A stretch of DNA of 64,000 bases from Marinifaba aquimaris (GTDB lineage Bacteria; Pseudomonadota; Gammaproteobacteria; Enterobacterales; Alteromonadaceae). Under the pieces are notes generated by a model, which worked only from the letters and a program-made list of their open reading frames with translations, was not told the origin of the DNA and searched no databases. Location: NCBI RefSeq assembly GCF_013328345.1, contig NZ_JABULX010000004.1, forward strand, positions 124,001 to 188,000. Reading direction: 5' to 3'. Made by a program: the position numbers and the translations under genes. Numbering within the stretch: position 1 is the first letter of the stretch; each line of letters begins with the position of its first letter. Shown one piece after another: positions 18,079-26,155 of this stretch.

Positions 18079-18092
18079 AAAACGCTTGTTTG
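18079..18092 (+). promoter_or_regulatory. PsrA-like operator
   Basis: AAAAC-GCTT-GTTTG matches the published PsrA box pattern (G/C)AAAC N2-4 GTTT(G/C) at all but one edge base. It lies 22 bases before the psrA GTG start, which fits autoregulation and control of fadE. Confidence 0.6.
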
Positions 18093-18113
18093 AATTTTTA
18101 TTGAGAGTAATAA

Positions 18114-18743
18114 GTGAGCCAAACGAAAGATAAAATCATTCTGTCAGCGCAAAAGCAGTTTGCGGAGTTGGGGTTTGAAGCCAGCTCACTTCGCCTTATT
18201 ACAAAAAATGCTGGAGTGAATTTAGCTGCTGTGAATTACCATTTTGGTAGTAAGAAAATGTTAATTCAGTCGGTGATGGACAGATCGATTAGGCAATTTG
18301 CGCCATATCTCAAAGAGAAGCTTGAACAGTTAATACTAAAAGAAAATGTAAAAACTGCAGACATTGTTGAAGTGTTTATCGATGCGCTTAAACAGCTTGA
18401 TGAACAATCTGACGAGCAAAGCATGGTTTTTATTAAGTTAATCGGTAGAAGCTACGCCGAATCGCAAGGGCATTTGAAAAGGTACTTTGTTGAAAATTAT
18501 CCCGAAGCTTTAGACGCACTTTTGCGTTTAATGCGTCAGTTAATGCCTAGTCTGGACGATGAAGCCATTTTTTGGCGTTTGCATTGTGCATTAGGCAGTC
18601 TGGTGTTTTTAAGCACCAGTGCCGATGCATTGATTGAAATGGCTGAAGCGGAGTTTAACAGCCATGTTAATAAACAGCATATTTTAGATGTAATGCCAGG
18701 GTTTCTCGAATCGGCATTAACCGCTAATAACAACGAGAGGTGA
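18114..18743 (+). CDS. psrA: TetR-family regulator PsrA
   Basis: 209 residues with an N-terminal helix-turn-helix (about 8-55) that is nearly identical in pattern to Pseudomonas PsrA (SLRLITKNAGVNLAAVNYHFGSKK). The ligand domain also aligns (SQGHLKRYF, FWRLHCALGS). PsrA is a repressor of fatty acid oxidation genes that releases DNA on binding long-chain fatty acids or acyl-CoA. The start is GTG, with GAGAG upstream. It is four bases before fadE, its expected target, and has a PsrA-like box in its own promoter. The symbol rests on homology plus context. Confidence 0.88.
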   Translation: MSQTKDKIILSAQKQFAELGFEASSLRLITKNAGVNLAAVNYHFGSKKMLIQSVMDRSIRQFAPYLKEKLEQLILKENVKTADIVEVFIDALKQLDEQSDEQSMVFIKLIGRSYAESQGHLKRYFVENYPEALDALLRLMRQLMPSLDDEAIFWRLHCALGSLVFLSTSADALIEMAEAEFNSHVNKQHILDVMPGFLESALTANNNER

Positions 18744-18747
18744 AACT

Positions 18748-21045
18748 ATGGTTTTGTTAATTCTAATTTTGGTTACGGTCGCAGCTATTTTGCTCGTCAA
18801 ATCAGTCAGGAAAACACTGATTACTCAACCTGTTTTTAGTTTGTTTAAACGTTTACTGCCGCCACTATCTACCACTGAAAAAGAAGCCATGGACGCAGGG
18901 GATATATGGTGGGATGGGGAATTGTTTTCAGGCAAACCTAATTGGCAAAAGCTACATGGGTTTCAAGATGCGACACTGAGCCCAGAAGAGCAGTCATTTA
19001 TTGATAACGAGCTTGAGACACTGATGGCAATGCTCGATGATTATCAAATCAGTTTAGACAGAGACTTACCTAAACCTGTATGGGAATATATTAAGTCTAA
19101 CGGCTTTTTCTCCATGATTATTCCCAAGCAGTATGGTGGCTTGGCTTTTTCAGCGGCTGCCAATTCGCATATTGTTACGCGAATTGCGACTAAAAGCCTA
19201 AGTGCTGCTGTCACTGTGATGGTGCCCAACTCTTTAGGACCAGGTGAGCTTTTGATGCATTACGGTACCGATGAGCAAAAAGATAAATGGTTACCCGGTT
19301 TAGCATCAGGTGAACATATCCCTTGTTTTGCACTGACTGGCCCAGAAGCTGGCTCTGATGCAGGTGCTATTCCTGATAAAGGTATCGTATGCAAAAGAGA
19401 AGTTGACGGTGAAGAAGTGCTGGGGATCAGTCTTACTTGGAACAAACGTTACATTACATTAGCACCTGTTGCCACTGTATTAGGTTTAGCCTTTAAACTT
19501 TACGATCCTGACAATTTATTAGGTGATGAAAAAGAACTCGGTATCACATGTGCCCTTATTCCAGCAGACCATCCAGGTGTAAATATTGGCGATCGTCACA
19601 ATCCGATGCATTTAGCCTTTATGAATGGGACAACTTCAGGCGAGGATGTGTTTATTCCTATCGATTGGATAATTGGTGGGCCAGAATATGCAGGTCGAGG
19701 CTGGCGTATGCTTGTCGAATGTTTGTCTGCAGGGCGAGGAATTTCATTACCCGCTTTAGCAACTGCTCTTGCACATCTATCTAGTAGAACGACCAGTGCT
19801 TACAGTTATGTTCGCAAGCAGTTTGGTTTATCTATCGGACGTTTTGAAGGTGTACAAGAGGCTTTAGCGCGCATAGGCGGTAACAGCTATAAACTAGAAG
19901 CGACTCGAAAATTTACCGTCAGTGCACTTGATATGGGGTACAGCCCGTCAGTTGTGACTGCTATATCTAAATACCATATGACTGAAATTGGTCGTAATGT
20001 TCTCAATGATGCAATGGATATTCACGCTGGTAAAGCCATTCAAGCCGGTCCTAACAATTACTTCTCTAACACCTACATGGGTGTGCCAATTGCTATTACG
20101 GTAGAAGGGGCCAACATCCTAACTCGTAATTTAATGATATTTGGCCAAGGTGCCACTCGTTGTCACCCCTATGTGTATAAAGAAATGTTAGCCGCTTCTG
20201 AGCCAGATAAAGAAAAAGGTTTAGAAGAGTTTGATAGTTTGCTTTGTAAGCACGCTCGCTTTACTACAGGTAACTTTATCTCTAGCTTGTTCTGTGGTCT
20301 GACGGCAGGCCAGTTTATTGAAAGCCCGATAGCAGGAGAGACGGCTAAATATTATAAACAGCTTACTCGAATGAGTACGGCAATGGCACTTGTAACCGAT
20401 ATGGCCTTATTAATATTAGGCGGTGCACTTAAAAGAAAAGAGATGTTGTCCGCTCGCTTGGGCGATGTTTTAGGTCAACTTTATATGGCTTCAGCTGTAC
20501 TTAAGCGTTATGAAACTGACGGTCGTCAGATGGCTGATTTGCCCTATGTTCACTATGCGATGCAAGAATCCTTGCACAAAGCTGGTGTTGCTCTTGATGA
20601 GTTTCTTCAAAACTTCAGACCGTGTTGGCTCGCAAGGTTATTAAAATTTGTGATTTTCCCTTATGGCCAGCCTTACCAAAAACCGGGTGATATTTTAAGC
20701 CGTAAACTATGTAAAAGCATGCTTAAGCCAGGCATTAGTCGTGAGCGTATTTCTTATCTTTGTGATTTAGGCAGTGATGAGAAACCGACTGCCGCTGGCA
20801 TTGTAGAAAAAGCATTTTTAGCCATGCTTGAATGTCGCGATATTGAAAAGAAAATTCACGCTGCTCAGAAATCGGGACAATTACCTAAACGGTTACCTAT
20901 GGACCAGCTGATAGATCAAGCATTGGAAAAAGGATTTATCGACCAATCTGATGCCGATAAGATTCATCACGCCGATGAGCTTCGCAAACAAGCTGTTGCG
21001 GTTGATAGCTTCAAAGCCAGCCAATTTCCGCAACAAGCAAATTAA
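18748..21045 (+). CDS. fadE: Acyl-CoA dehydrogenase FadE
   Basis: 765 residues, the length class of gammaproteobacterial FadE (E. coli 814). It is a flavoprotein that makes the first oxidation of acyl-CoA in beta-oxidation. An N-terminal hydrophobic segment (about 1-20) suggests membrane association. The acyl-CoA dehydrogenase core includes PKQYGGLAFSAAANSHIVTRIA (about 127-148), FALTGPEAGSDAGAIPD and the FAD region near FGLSIGRFEGVQE. The C-terminal DUF1974 extension is typical of FadE. GAGG precedes the ATG. It is in an operon with psrA and is followed by a strong terminator. Confidence 0.95.
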   Translation: MVLLILILVTVAAILLVKSVRKTLITQPVFSLFKRLLPPLSTTEKEAMDAGDIWWDGELFSGKPNWQKLHGFQDATLSPEEQSFIDNELETLMAMLDDYQISLDRDLPKPVWEYIKSNGFFSMIIPKQYGGLAFSAAANSHIVTRIATKSLSAAVTVMVPNSLGPGELLMHYGTDEQKDKWLPGLASGEHIPCFALTGPEAGSDAGAIPDKGIVCKREVDGEEVLGISLTWNKRYITLAPVATVLGLAFKLYDPDNLLGDEKELGITCALIPADHPGVNIGDRHNPMHLAFMNGTTSGEDVFIPIDWIIGGPEYAGRGWRMLVECLSAGRGISLPALATALAHLSSRTTSAYSYVRKQFGLSIGRFEGVQEALARIGGNSYKLEATRKFTVSALDMGYSPSVVTAISKYHMTEIGRNVLNDAMDIHAGKAIQAGPNNYFSNTYMGVPIAITVEGANILTRNLMIFGQGATRCHPYVYKEMLAASEPDKEKGLEEFDSLLCKHARFTTGNFISSLFCGLTAGQFIESPIAGETAKYYKQLTRMSTAMALVTDMALLILGGALKRKEMLSARLGDVLGQLYMASAVLKRYETDGRQMADLPYVHYAMQESLHKAGVALDEFLQNFRPCWLARLLKFVIFPYGQPYQKPGDILSRKLCKSMLKPGISRERISYLCDLGSDEKPTAAGIVEKAFLAMLECRDIEKKIHAAQKSGQLPKRLPMDQLIDQALEKGFIDQSDADKIHHADELRKQAVAVDSFKASQFPQQAN

Positions 21046-21055
21046 CCCTCCTTTA

Positions 21056-21093
21056 AATATTCACATTTACTTTTAGTAAATGTGAATATTTTC
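21056..21093 (+). terminator. Terminator after fadE
   Basis: A perfect 15-bp stem (AATATTCACATTTAC / GTAAATGTGAATATT) with a 5-base loop, followed by a short T-rich tail. Confidence 0.8.
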
Positions 21094-21173
21094 ATTAGCT
21101 TACTGAATTTTGCCACGCAACTGCTATATTTTTTTGATAAGCATTCAAATCAACGATCGGTACAGCGTGAAAC

Positions 21174-22775
21174 ATGAACCAACCCAAAGCTAGGTTATCA
21201 GATATAAGAAAATACGGCGCGATGAGTGCACTTGTTGTCGATGATATTGAATCTATGTGCAAAGCCATCACACAAATGCTGTCATTACTTGGGTTCAAAA
21301 ACGTTTACCAAGCCAAAGATGGCAAAGATGCATTGCGGATAATGCAGGATGTCAGAGTCGATTTGATCGTTTCTGATTGGAATATGCCTAAAATGACAGG
21401 ATTTGAGTTACTGCAATCGATAAGGCGCAAAGAACTTCGCAGTAACCATATCCCTTTTATCATGGTGACAGGTAATTTAGAACAAGATCACGTTGTGAAA
21501 GCTATTAGTAGTGGAGTGTCTGAATACCTCGTAAAACCTTTTTCTCAGCAAATGTTAAAAGAGCGAGTCAAAAGGGCTTTTCAAAACCCAGCTCCAGGCC
21601 TTAAACGAGAAGCGCTGGAGGAGCGTTACAGCTCAACACAAGTTAAAGAAACGCAAGCCGTTGAGTTGCCGGAAAAAATAAAAACTATCTTATTGGTAGA
21701 TGATGAACCTGATAATTTGCATGTTCTTGCTGGGCTTTTAAAGAAATATTACAAAATCAAAGCATGTCGTTCTGGGCAAGCTGCAATTGACATTTGCTTG
21801 GGTAAGAGTCCACCTGATTTGATTTTACTCGACATTATGATGCCTGGAATGAATGGATTACAGGTATGTAAAGCACTTAAAAATAACCCTAAAAGTGAGC
21901 ACATCCCTATTATTTTTGTCAGTGCATTAGCAGAAACTAAAGATGTCGTTAGAGGGTTAGAATTAGGAGCCGTTGACTACATAACTAAGCCTATTACGCC
22001 AGCGATTGTTTTAGCGCGGGTAAAAACGCACATGCGTTTGATTGATCAACAAATAGCGATGACCAATCAAGTTGATACATTACTTGAGAATTTAAAACTA
22101 CAAGAAGAAATGGAGCGAATATTTCAACACGATTTGAAAAATCCATTGATGGCTATTATGTCAGCTAGTACCACTTTAGAGCGCAATACTACTTATAAGA
22201 CTAAAGCGTCGGTCGAAATGGTCAAAGAGTCGGCTGAGTTGATGACTCAGATGATTGATAATATTCTGACTTTATATCAACTTGAAACGGGTCTTTACCA
22301 GCTCGAAGCTAAACCTGTTGCGGTTTATGATTTGATCACCAGAGTGGTCGATGGTTTTAAAGATCTCAGCCAACAAAAAGATATTAAAGTTAGAACAGTA
22401 CTTGCTCAGAACGATCATTTTTTAGGAGAGTACCTGCTCAGTTACACCATGTTTGCTAACTTGGTTAAAAATGCAATTGAAGCAGCACCACGTGGTACTG
22501 AGGTTATGATAACCAGTCGAGCCAATGATAGTCGATTAATTATTTCTATCGTCAATCAAGGCGTTATTCATATTGCGATCAGGACTCGCTTTTTCGAAAA
22601 ATTTGTTTCACACGGTAAAAAGAATGGTAACGGTATAGGCACGTATTCAGCTAAGCTAACCGCCCAGGCACAAGGAGGCGATATTGAATTTGAAACCTCC
22701 GAGGAAGAAGGAACCGAAATCATGGTAGAGTTAGAGCGTATAAGCCAAGAACAAGAAGATAATTTATTACTTTAA
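21174..22775 (+). CDS. Tandem-receiver histidine kinase (REC-REC-HisKA-HATPase)
   Basis: A 533-residue soluble protein without membrane segments. Receiver 1 (about 17-135) is CheY-like, with Asp68 in VSDWNMPKMTG. Receiver 2 (about 168-290) has Asp220 in LLDIMMPGMNG. The kinase dimerisation helix has FQHDLKNPL (His319). The HATPase has NLVKNAIEAAP and the FFEKFVSHGKK...GIGTYSA subtype of the ATP lid. This is a cytoplasmic phosphorelay hub that would take phosphate or signals from other proteins. It ends one base before nagZ. Inputs and outputs are unknown. Confidence 0.92.
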   Translation: MNQPKARLSDIRKYGAMSALVVDDIESMCKAITQMLSLLGFKNVYQAKDGKDALRIMQDVRVDLIVSDWNMPKMTGFELLQSIRRKELRSNHIPFIMVTGNLEQDHVVKAISSGVSEYLVKPFSQQMLKERVKRAFQNPAPGLKREALEERYSSTQVKETQAVELPEKIKTILLVDDEPDNLHVLAGLLKKYYKIKACRSGQAAIDICLGKSPPDLILLDIMMPGMNGLQVCKALKNNPKSEHIPIIFVSALAETKDVVRGLELGAVDYITKPITPAIVLARVKTHMRLIDQQIAMTNQVDTLLENLKLQEEMERIFQHDLKNPLMAIMSASTTLERNTTYKTKASVEMVKESAELMTQMIDNILTLYQLETGLYQLEAKPVAVYDLITRVVDGFKDLSQQKDIKVRTVLAQNDHFLGEYLLSYTMFANLVKNAIEAAPRGTEVMITSRANDSRLIISIVNQGVIHIAIRTRFFEKFVSHGKKNGNGIGTYSAKLTAQAQGGDIEFETSEEEGTEIMVELERISQEQEDNLLL

Positions 22776-22776
22776 A

Positions 22777-23796
22777 ATGACCACAGCCAATTTAATGTTA
22801 GATGTTCAGGGTTATGAACTTAACCCCGAAGAAAAAGAAATGATCGCTCACCCTTTCAGTGGTGGGTTAATTTTATTTGCACGAAATTTTCATGATGTAA
22901 AACAGTTGCAAGAATTGACAAGGCAGATCCGCGAGGCGAGCCCAGAGCCTATTTTAATAGCCGTTGATCAAGAAGGTGGAAGAGTCCAGCGCTTCTTAGA
23001 GGGCTTTGTCAAAATTCCGCCGATGGCTAGTTTTGAGAAAGCATACAGCGATGAAGCACAACAGTTAAAAGCGGCGTCTGATATAGCCTGGTTAATGGCA
23101 ACCGAAGTAATGGCATGTGACATTGATATCAGTTTTGCTCCCGTGCTTGATTTGAATCGAATTTCCAAAGTTATTGGTCACCGAAGCTTTTCGGCTGAGC
23201 CAGAAACAGCCCTGCGATTAGCACAAGCATTTATCCGCGGTTTAAAACAAGCGGGTATGAAAGCTACAGGTAAACATTTTCCTGGACATGGCAGTGTAGG
23301 TGCAGACTCCCATATCGCAATGCCAATAGATGATCGCTCTTTTGAAGAAATTAGTCAGGTGGATATGTCGATTTTTACCAGCCTTATTGCTGATAACCAC
23401 CTAGATGCGATCATGCCTGCTCATGTTATTTATTCCCAAATTGATAAAAAACCTGCTGGCTTTTCGTCAAAGTGGTTGCAACAAATTCTCCGAAAACAAC
23501 TTGGTTTCAACGGCGTGATTTTTAGCGATGACTTGTCAATGGAGGCTGCCAACTATGCAGGAGGTTACGTAGCTAAGGCTGAAGCTGCATTGCATGCGGG
23601 CTGTGACATGGTATTAGTTTGTAACGAGCCTAAAGGTGCTGCACAAGTACTCGATGCTTACCAGCAACTCAAGCCTCTTGTCGCTAAAGATGCTCGCAGT
23701 ATGGTTAAGCATCAATTATATCGTTTTGATGAACTAAAGAGCAGCGCTAAGTGGCAGCAAGCTCAGCAATTGGCCGATAAGTTAAATCAGCTCTAA
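22777..23796 (+). CDS. nagZ: Beta-N-acetylglucosaminidase NagZ
   Basis: A 339-residue GH3 enzyme, the length of E. coli NagZ. It cleaves GlcNAc-anhydroMurNAc-peptides in the cytosol during peptidoglycan recycling, producing ligands that control AmpC-type beta-lactamases. The NagZ signature KHFPGHG is at 166-172, with the mobile-loop catalytic pair near ADSH (His179) and the nucleophile Asp in FSDDLSMEA (about 247). It starts one base after the kinase gene, so it is very likely cotranscribed. It converges on the pseudouridine synthase gene with a nine-base gap and no obvious terminator. Confidence 0.96.
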   Translation: MTTANLMLDVQGYELNPEEKEMIAHPFSGGLILFARNFHDVKQLQELTRQIREASPEPILIAVDQEGGRVQRFLEGFVKIPPMASFEKAYSDEAQQLKAASDIAWLMATEVMACDIDISFAPVLDLNRISKVIGHRSFSAEPETALRLAQAFIRGLKQAGMKATGKHFPGHGSVGADSHIAMPIDDRSFEEISQVDMSIFTSLIADNHLDAIMPAHVIYSQIDKKPAGFSSKWLQQILRKQLGFNGVIFSDDLSMEAANYAGGYVAKAEAALHAGCDMVLVCNEPKGAAQVLDAYQQLKPLVAKDARSMVKHQLYRFDELKSSAKWQQAQQLADKLNQL

Positions 23797-23805
23797 TGCT
23801 AATAT

Positions 23806-24477
23806 CTATTTAGTTTTGGGCCAACTTAGATACCAAGGTTCAGATAGCTCATTGCTGATCTTGGCTAAAACGGCTTCATCAAAAAGTGTTGATGGGGCCG
23901 GTGGTTGTTTAAATTCAAAGTTTTTCTGACCTAGGCTAAATTTCAGCGCATAGGCATGCAGATAAACTCTATCTGCACTCTGGCCTTTATATAATTCATC
24001 CCCGTATATTGGGCTGCCTAAAGACTTGAGTGCCACACGTAATTGATGTGTTTTTCCTGATAACGGTCTTAATAAATACAGTCTTTGTTTTGGTGCAATG
24101 CCATAGCTAAAAAATTGTGTCGTGGCTGGATTGTGGTTTGTTTTTAGCAACTTGAAACTTGAGTTTCTGCTTTTTGCCATGTCTCCTTTAATGGTGCCTT
24201 GTTTTTTTTTGCCTTTCTCTGCGATTGCTAAGTAGTATTTCTCAATATCGTGTTTTACAAACAACTTGTTGAAGTTTTGCTCTGCAGCTAGGTTTTTTGC
24301 CATGATAAGTAAACCTGAGGTGACTTTATCGAGGCGATGAACAGGGTAGAGTTCTTTTTGATTCAAGCGCGTTTTCATTTGATTAAAAAAGCCAATTTGG
24401 CCATTATTATCATGAAAATCGACGTTGTGAGGCTTATTACAGACAATAAAGTCTTCGTTTTCAAAGATTAAACTCAT
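23806..24477 (-). CDS. RluA-family pseudouridine synthase (short, TIGR01621-like)
   Basis: 223 residues. It has the RluA-family catalytic motif HRLDKVTSGLLIMAKN (about 43-58, catalytic Asp) and the C-terminal LSGKTHQLRVALKSLGSPIYGD. It lacks an S4 domain. It is shorter than RluA-D and resembles the compact Vibrio/Shewanella group TIGR01621. It isomerises uridine in an RNA; the target site cannot be inferred. Single minus-strand gene. Confidence 0.88.
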   Translation of the reverse strand: MSLIFENEDFIVCNKPHNVDFHDNNGQIGFFNQMKTRLNQKELYPVHRLDKVTSGLLIMAKNLAAEQNFNKLFVKHDIEKYYLAIAEKGKKKQGTIKGDMAKSRNSSFKLLKTNHNPATTQFFSYGIAPKQRLYLLRPLSGKTHQLRVALKSLGSPIYGDELYKGQSADRVYLHAYALKFSLGQKNFEFKQPPAPSTLFDEAVLAKISNELSEPWYLSWPKTK

Positions 24478-24576
24478 AAAAGCGATATTCTTCTAAGTAT
24501 TACTAACTAGCACGTTAAGCTAAGATTATATGTTAATAGGTATCTTAAACCTACAGGCATATTCCATAGGGGACTT

Positions 24577-24960
24577 ATGATTTGCAGATTTAGACAATTA
24601 GCCCTGATAACATTCGTTCTTTTTTTATCTGCTTGTAGTGAGCACGTTGACGAGTATGCGCAAAGACCGACATTGAAAAAAGTCGACAAAGTGCTTGCAC
24701 CGCAGTTTGTTTCAGGGGAATGGCGTTATAGAGGCGCTAGAGCGATAGAAAAAGGCATTGCGGCATATATTCAAATACCTGATCGTATTGAGTTATCTGA
24801 TAATCAGCAAAGAGAGTACATTCAAATGACTATCTGTCCCAAAATTGAAGAAATGGCTTTTTGGGAGAGTATTTTGCCTTATAAATTGTACATCCGTACA
24901 TACAATTACGTGGATCGTAATTATGTAGAGACATATTGTCCTTCACCATTTCACAACTAA
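24577..24960 (+). CDS. Small lipoprotein of unknown function
   Basis: 127 residues with a lipoprotein signal (LFLSAC, lipid-modified Cys at residue 20). The mature part has no domain I recognise. It has two further cysteines near the C-terminus (ICPKI and ETYCPS) that might pair. A GGGGA-like ribosome site lies upstream. A 7-bp hairpin at 24968-24988 just after the stop may end the transcript. Probably attached to the outer membrane. Confidence 0.7.
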   Translation: MICRFRQLALITFVLFLSACSEHVDEYAQRPTLKKVDKVLAPQFVSGEWRYRGARAIEKGIAAYIQIPDRIELSDNQQREYIQMTICPKIEEMAFWESILPYKLYIRTYNYVDRNYVETYCPSPFHN

Positions 24961-24967
24961 TATTGAA

Positions 24968-24988
24968 ATGCGCTTAACAAGAGCGCAT
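24968..24988 (+). terminator. Hairpin after the lipoprotein gene
   Basis: ATGCGCT, 7-base loop, AGCGCAT. There is no T tract, so termination is uncertain. It lies right before the earliest possible astE starts and would mask their ribosome site. Confidence 0.35.
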
Positions 24989-25020
24989 GCTTGGTGAAAG
25001 TCAGCTTTATTAGTGCCCAT

Positions 25021-26004
25021 ATGATACTAGAACAAGTCCTAACCGCACAGTCTTCCATTTCAGACCAACTTAACTTTTCAAATGCCCCACACTGGGCACC
25101 GGGCGTTTTTTATTTCGCCCCAGAGCAAATAGATGAACATGTACCAATTGCCATCTTATCAGCGGGTATTCATGGAAATGAAACTGCACCCATTGAGTTG
25201 TTAGCCAATAAAATTGAACAAATTCAGGCTGGGAAGATAAAGTTAAAAACGCCCGTTTTATTTATATTTGGAAATGTAGATTCGATGAAAGTAGCAGAGC
25301 GTTTTGTTGAAACTAATCTCAATCGTTTATTCCATTTTCCAGAACAATCACCTCAGCCAAAAAACAAAGAGCAACACCGTGCATTGCTGATACAAGATGC
25401 AGTAAAAGCTTTTCGCGAACGTTACCCAGTTCAAAAATGCTGGCATTTAGATTTACACACGGCCATCAGAGCTTCTCAGCATGAAAAATTTGCTATCATG
25501 CCATACGATTATCAGACTGAGTCAGCTGTTGATGATCCTATCTTTACTTCACTGCTTGTTCGCTCTGGTGTCGAAGTACAACTTAAAAGTGACAATCCGA
25601 CATCTACATTTAGCTTCTACACGGTAAATGCGTTAGGTGCACAATCTGCAACTGTTGAGTTAGGGCAAGTCAAACCTTTTGGTCAAAATGACCTAACTAA
25701 ATTAGCGGCTTTATCAGACGTCTTAACTAATTGGCTTGAAGGTAATACAGAGGATGGGGGTCTAGCCGCAACTAACTTTCAGAGTTGTCAAACAATTCAC
25801 AAAACATCCGAGCACTTTTCTTTATCATTTGATAATCAATTAGCAAATTTTACCGAATTTAAAAAAGGAGATTTGCTTGCCACTGATAATAAAAGAGAGT
25901 ATCGAGCAATGTATGATGGCGAAGCGATTGTTTTTCCAAATGCAAACGTCGAGATAGGCCACAGGGCCTTACTTACTGTTATCAGAACAAAAATTGAAAA
26001 TTGA
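25021..26004 (+). CDS. astE: Succinylglutamate desuccinylase (AstE family)
   Basis: About 327 residues of the AstE/aspartoacylase zinc family. AstE releases succinate and glutamate from N-succinylglutamate in the last step of the arginine succinyltransferase pathway. Zinc ligands are seen in ISAGIHGNETAP (His, Glu) and WHLDLHTAIR (His). The sequences ATVELGQVKPFGQNDL and the C-terminal beta domain match AstE. TTG and GTG codons at 24991/24994 extend the frame, but the ATG at 25021 aligns with the start of E. coli AstE. Neither has a good ribosome site. No astABCD genes are adjacent, so the function is inferred from sequence alone. Confidence 0.85.
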   Translation: MILEQVLTAQSSISDQLNFSNAPHWAPGVFYFAPEQIDEHVPIAILSAGIHGNETAPIELLANKIEQIQAGKIKLKTPVLFIFGNVDSMKVAERFVETNLNRLFHFPEQSPQPKNKEQHRALLIQDAVKAFRERYPVQKCWHLDLHTAIRASQHEKFAIMPYDYQTESAVDDPIFTSLLVRSGVEVQLKSDNPTSTFSFYTVNALGAQSATVELGQVKPFGQNDLTKLAALSDVLTNWLEGNTEDGGLAATNFQSCQTIHKTSEHFSLSFDNQLANFTEFKKGDLLATDNKREYRAMYDGEAIVFPNANVEIGHRALLTVIRTKIEN

Positions 26005-26088
26005 CCCTTTAATTAAATTAACTTTTGTTCAATTTTTTGTAAAAAAAACTTGGTATGCAATGGACAATTATTGAATTTTAGGATTATT

Positions 26089-26130
26089 ATGAAATATGAG
26101 AACTTAGCTCAAACACTAAACAACGTATAA
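26089..26130 (+). other. Possible 13-codon leader peptide
   Basis: ATG with AGGA at correct spacing, reading MKYENLAQTLNNV then stop, 25 bases before the Sel1/TonB gene. It is too short to judge by composition and could be chance. Confidence 0.2.
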
Positions 26131-26155
26131 ATATAATAAGACGTAGTGGCCATAT

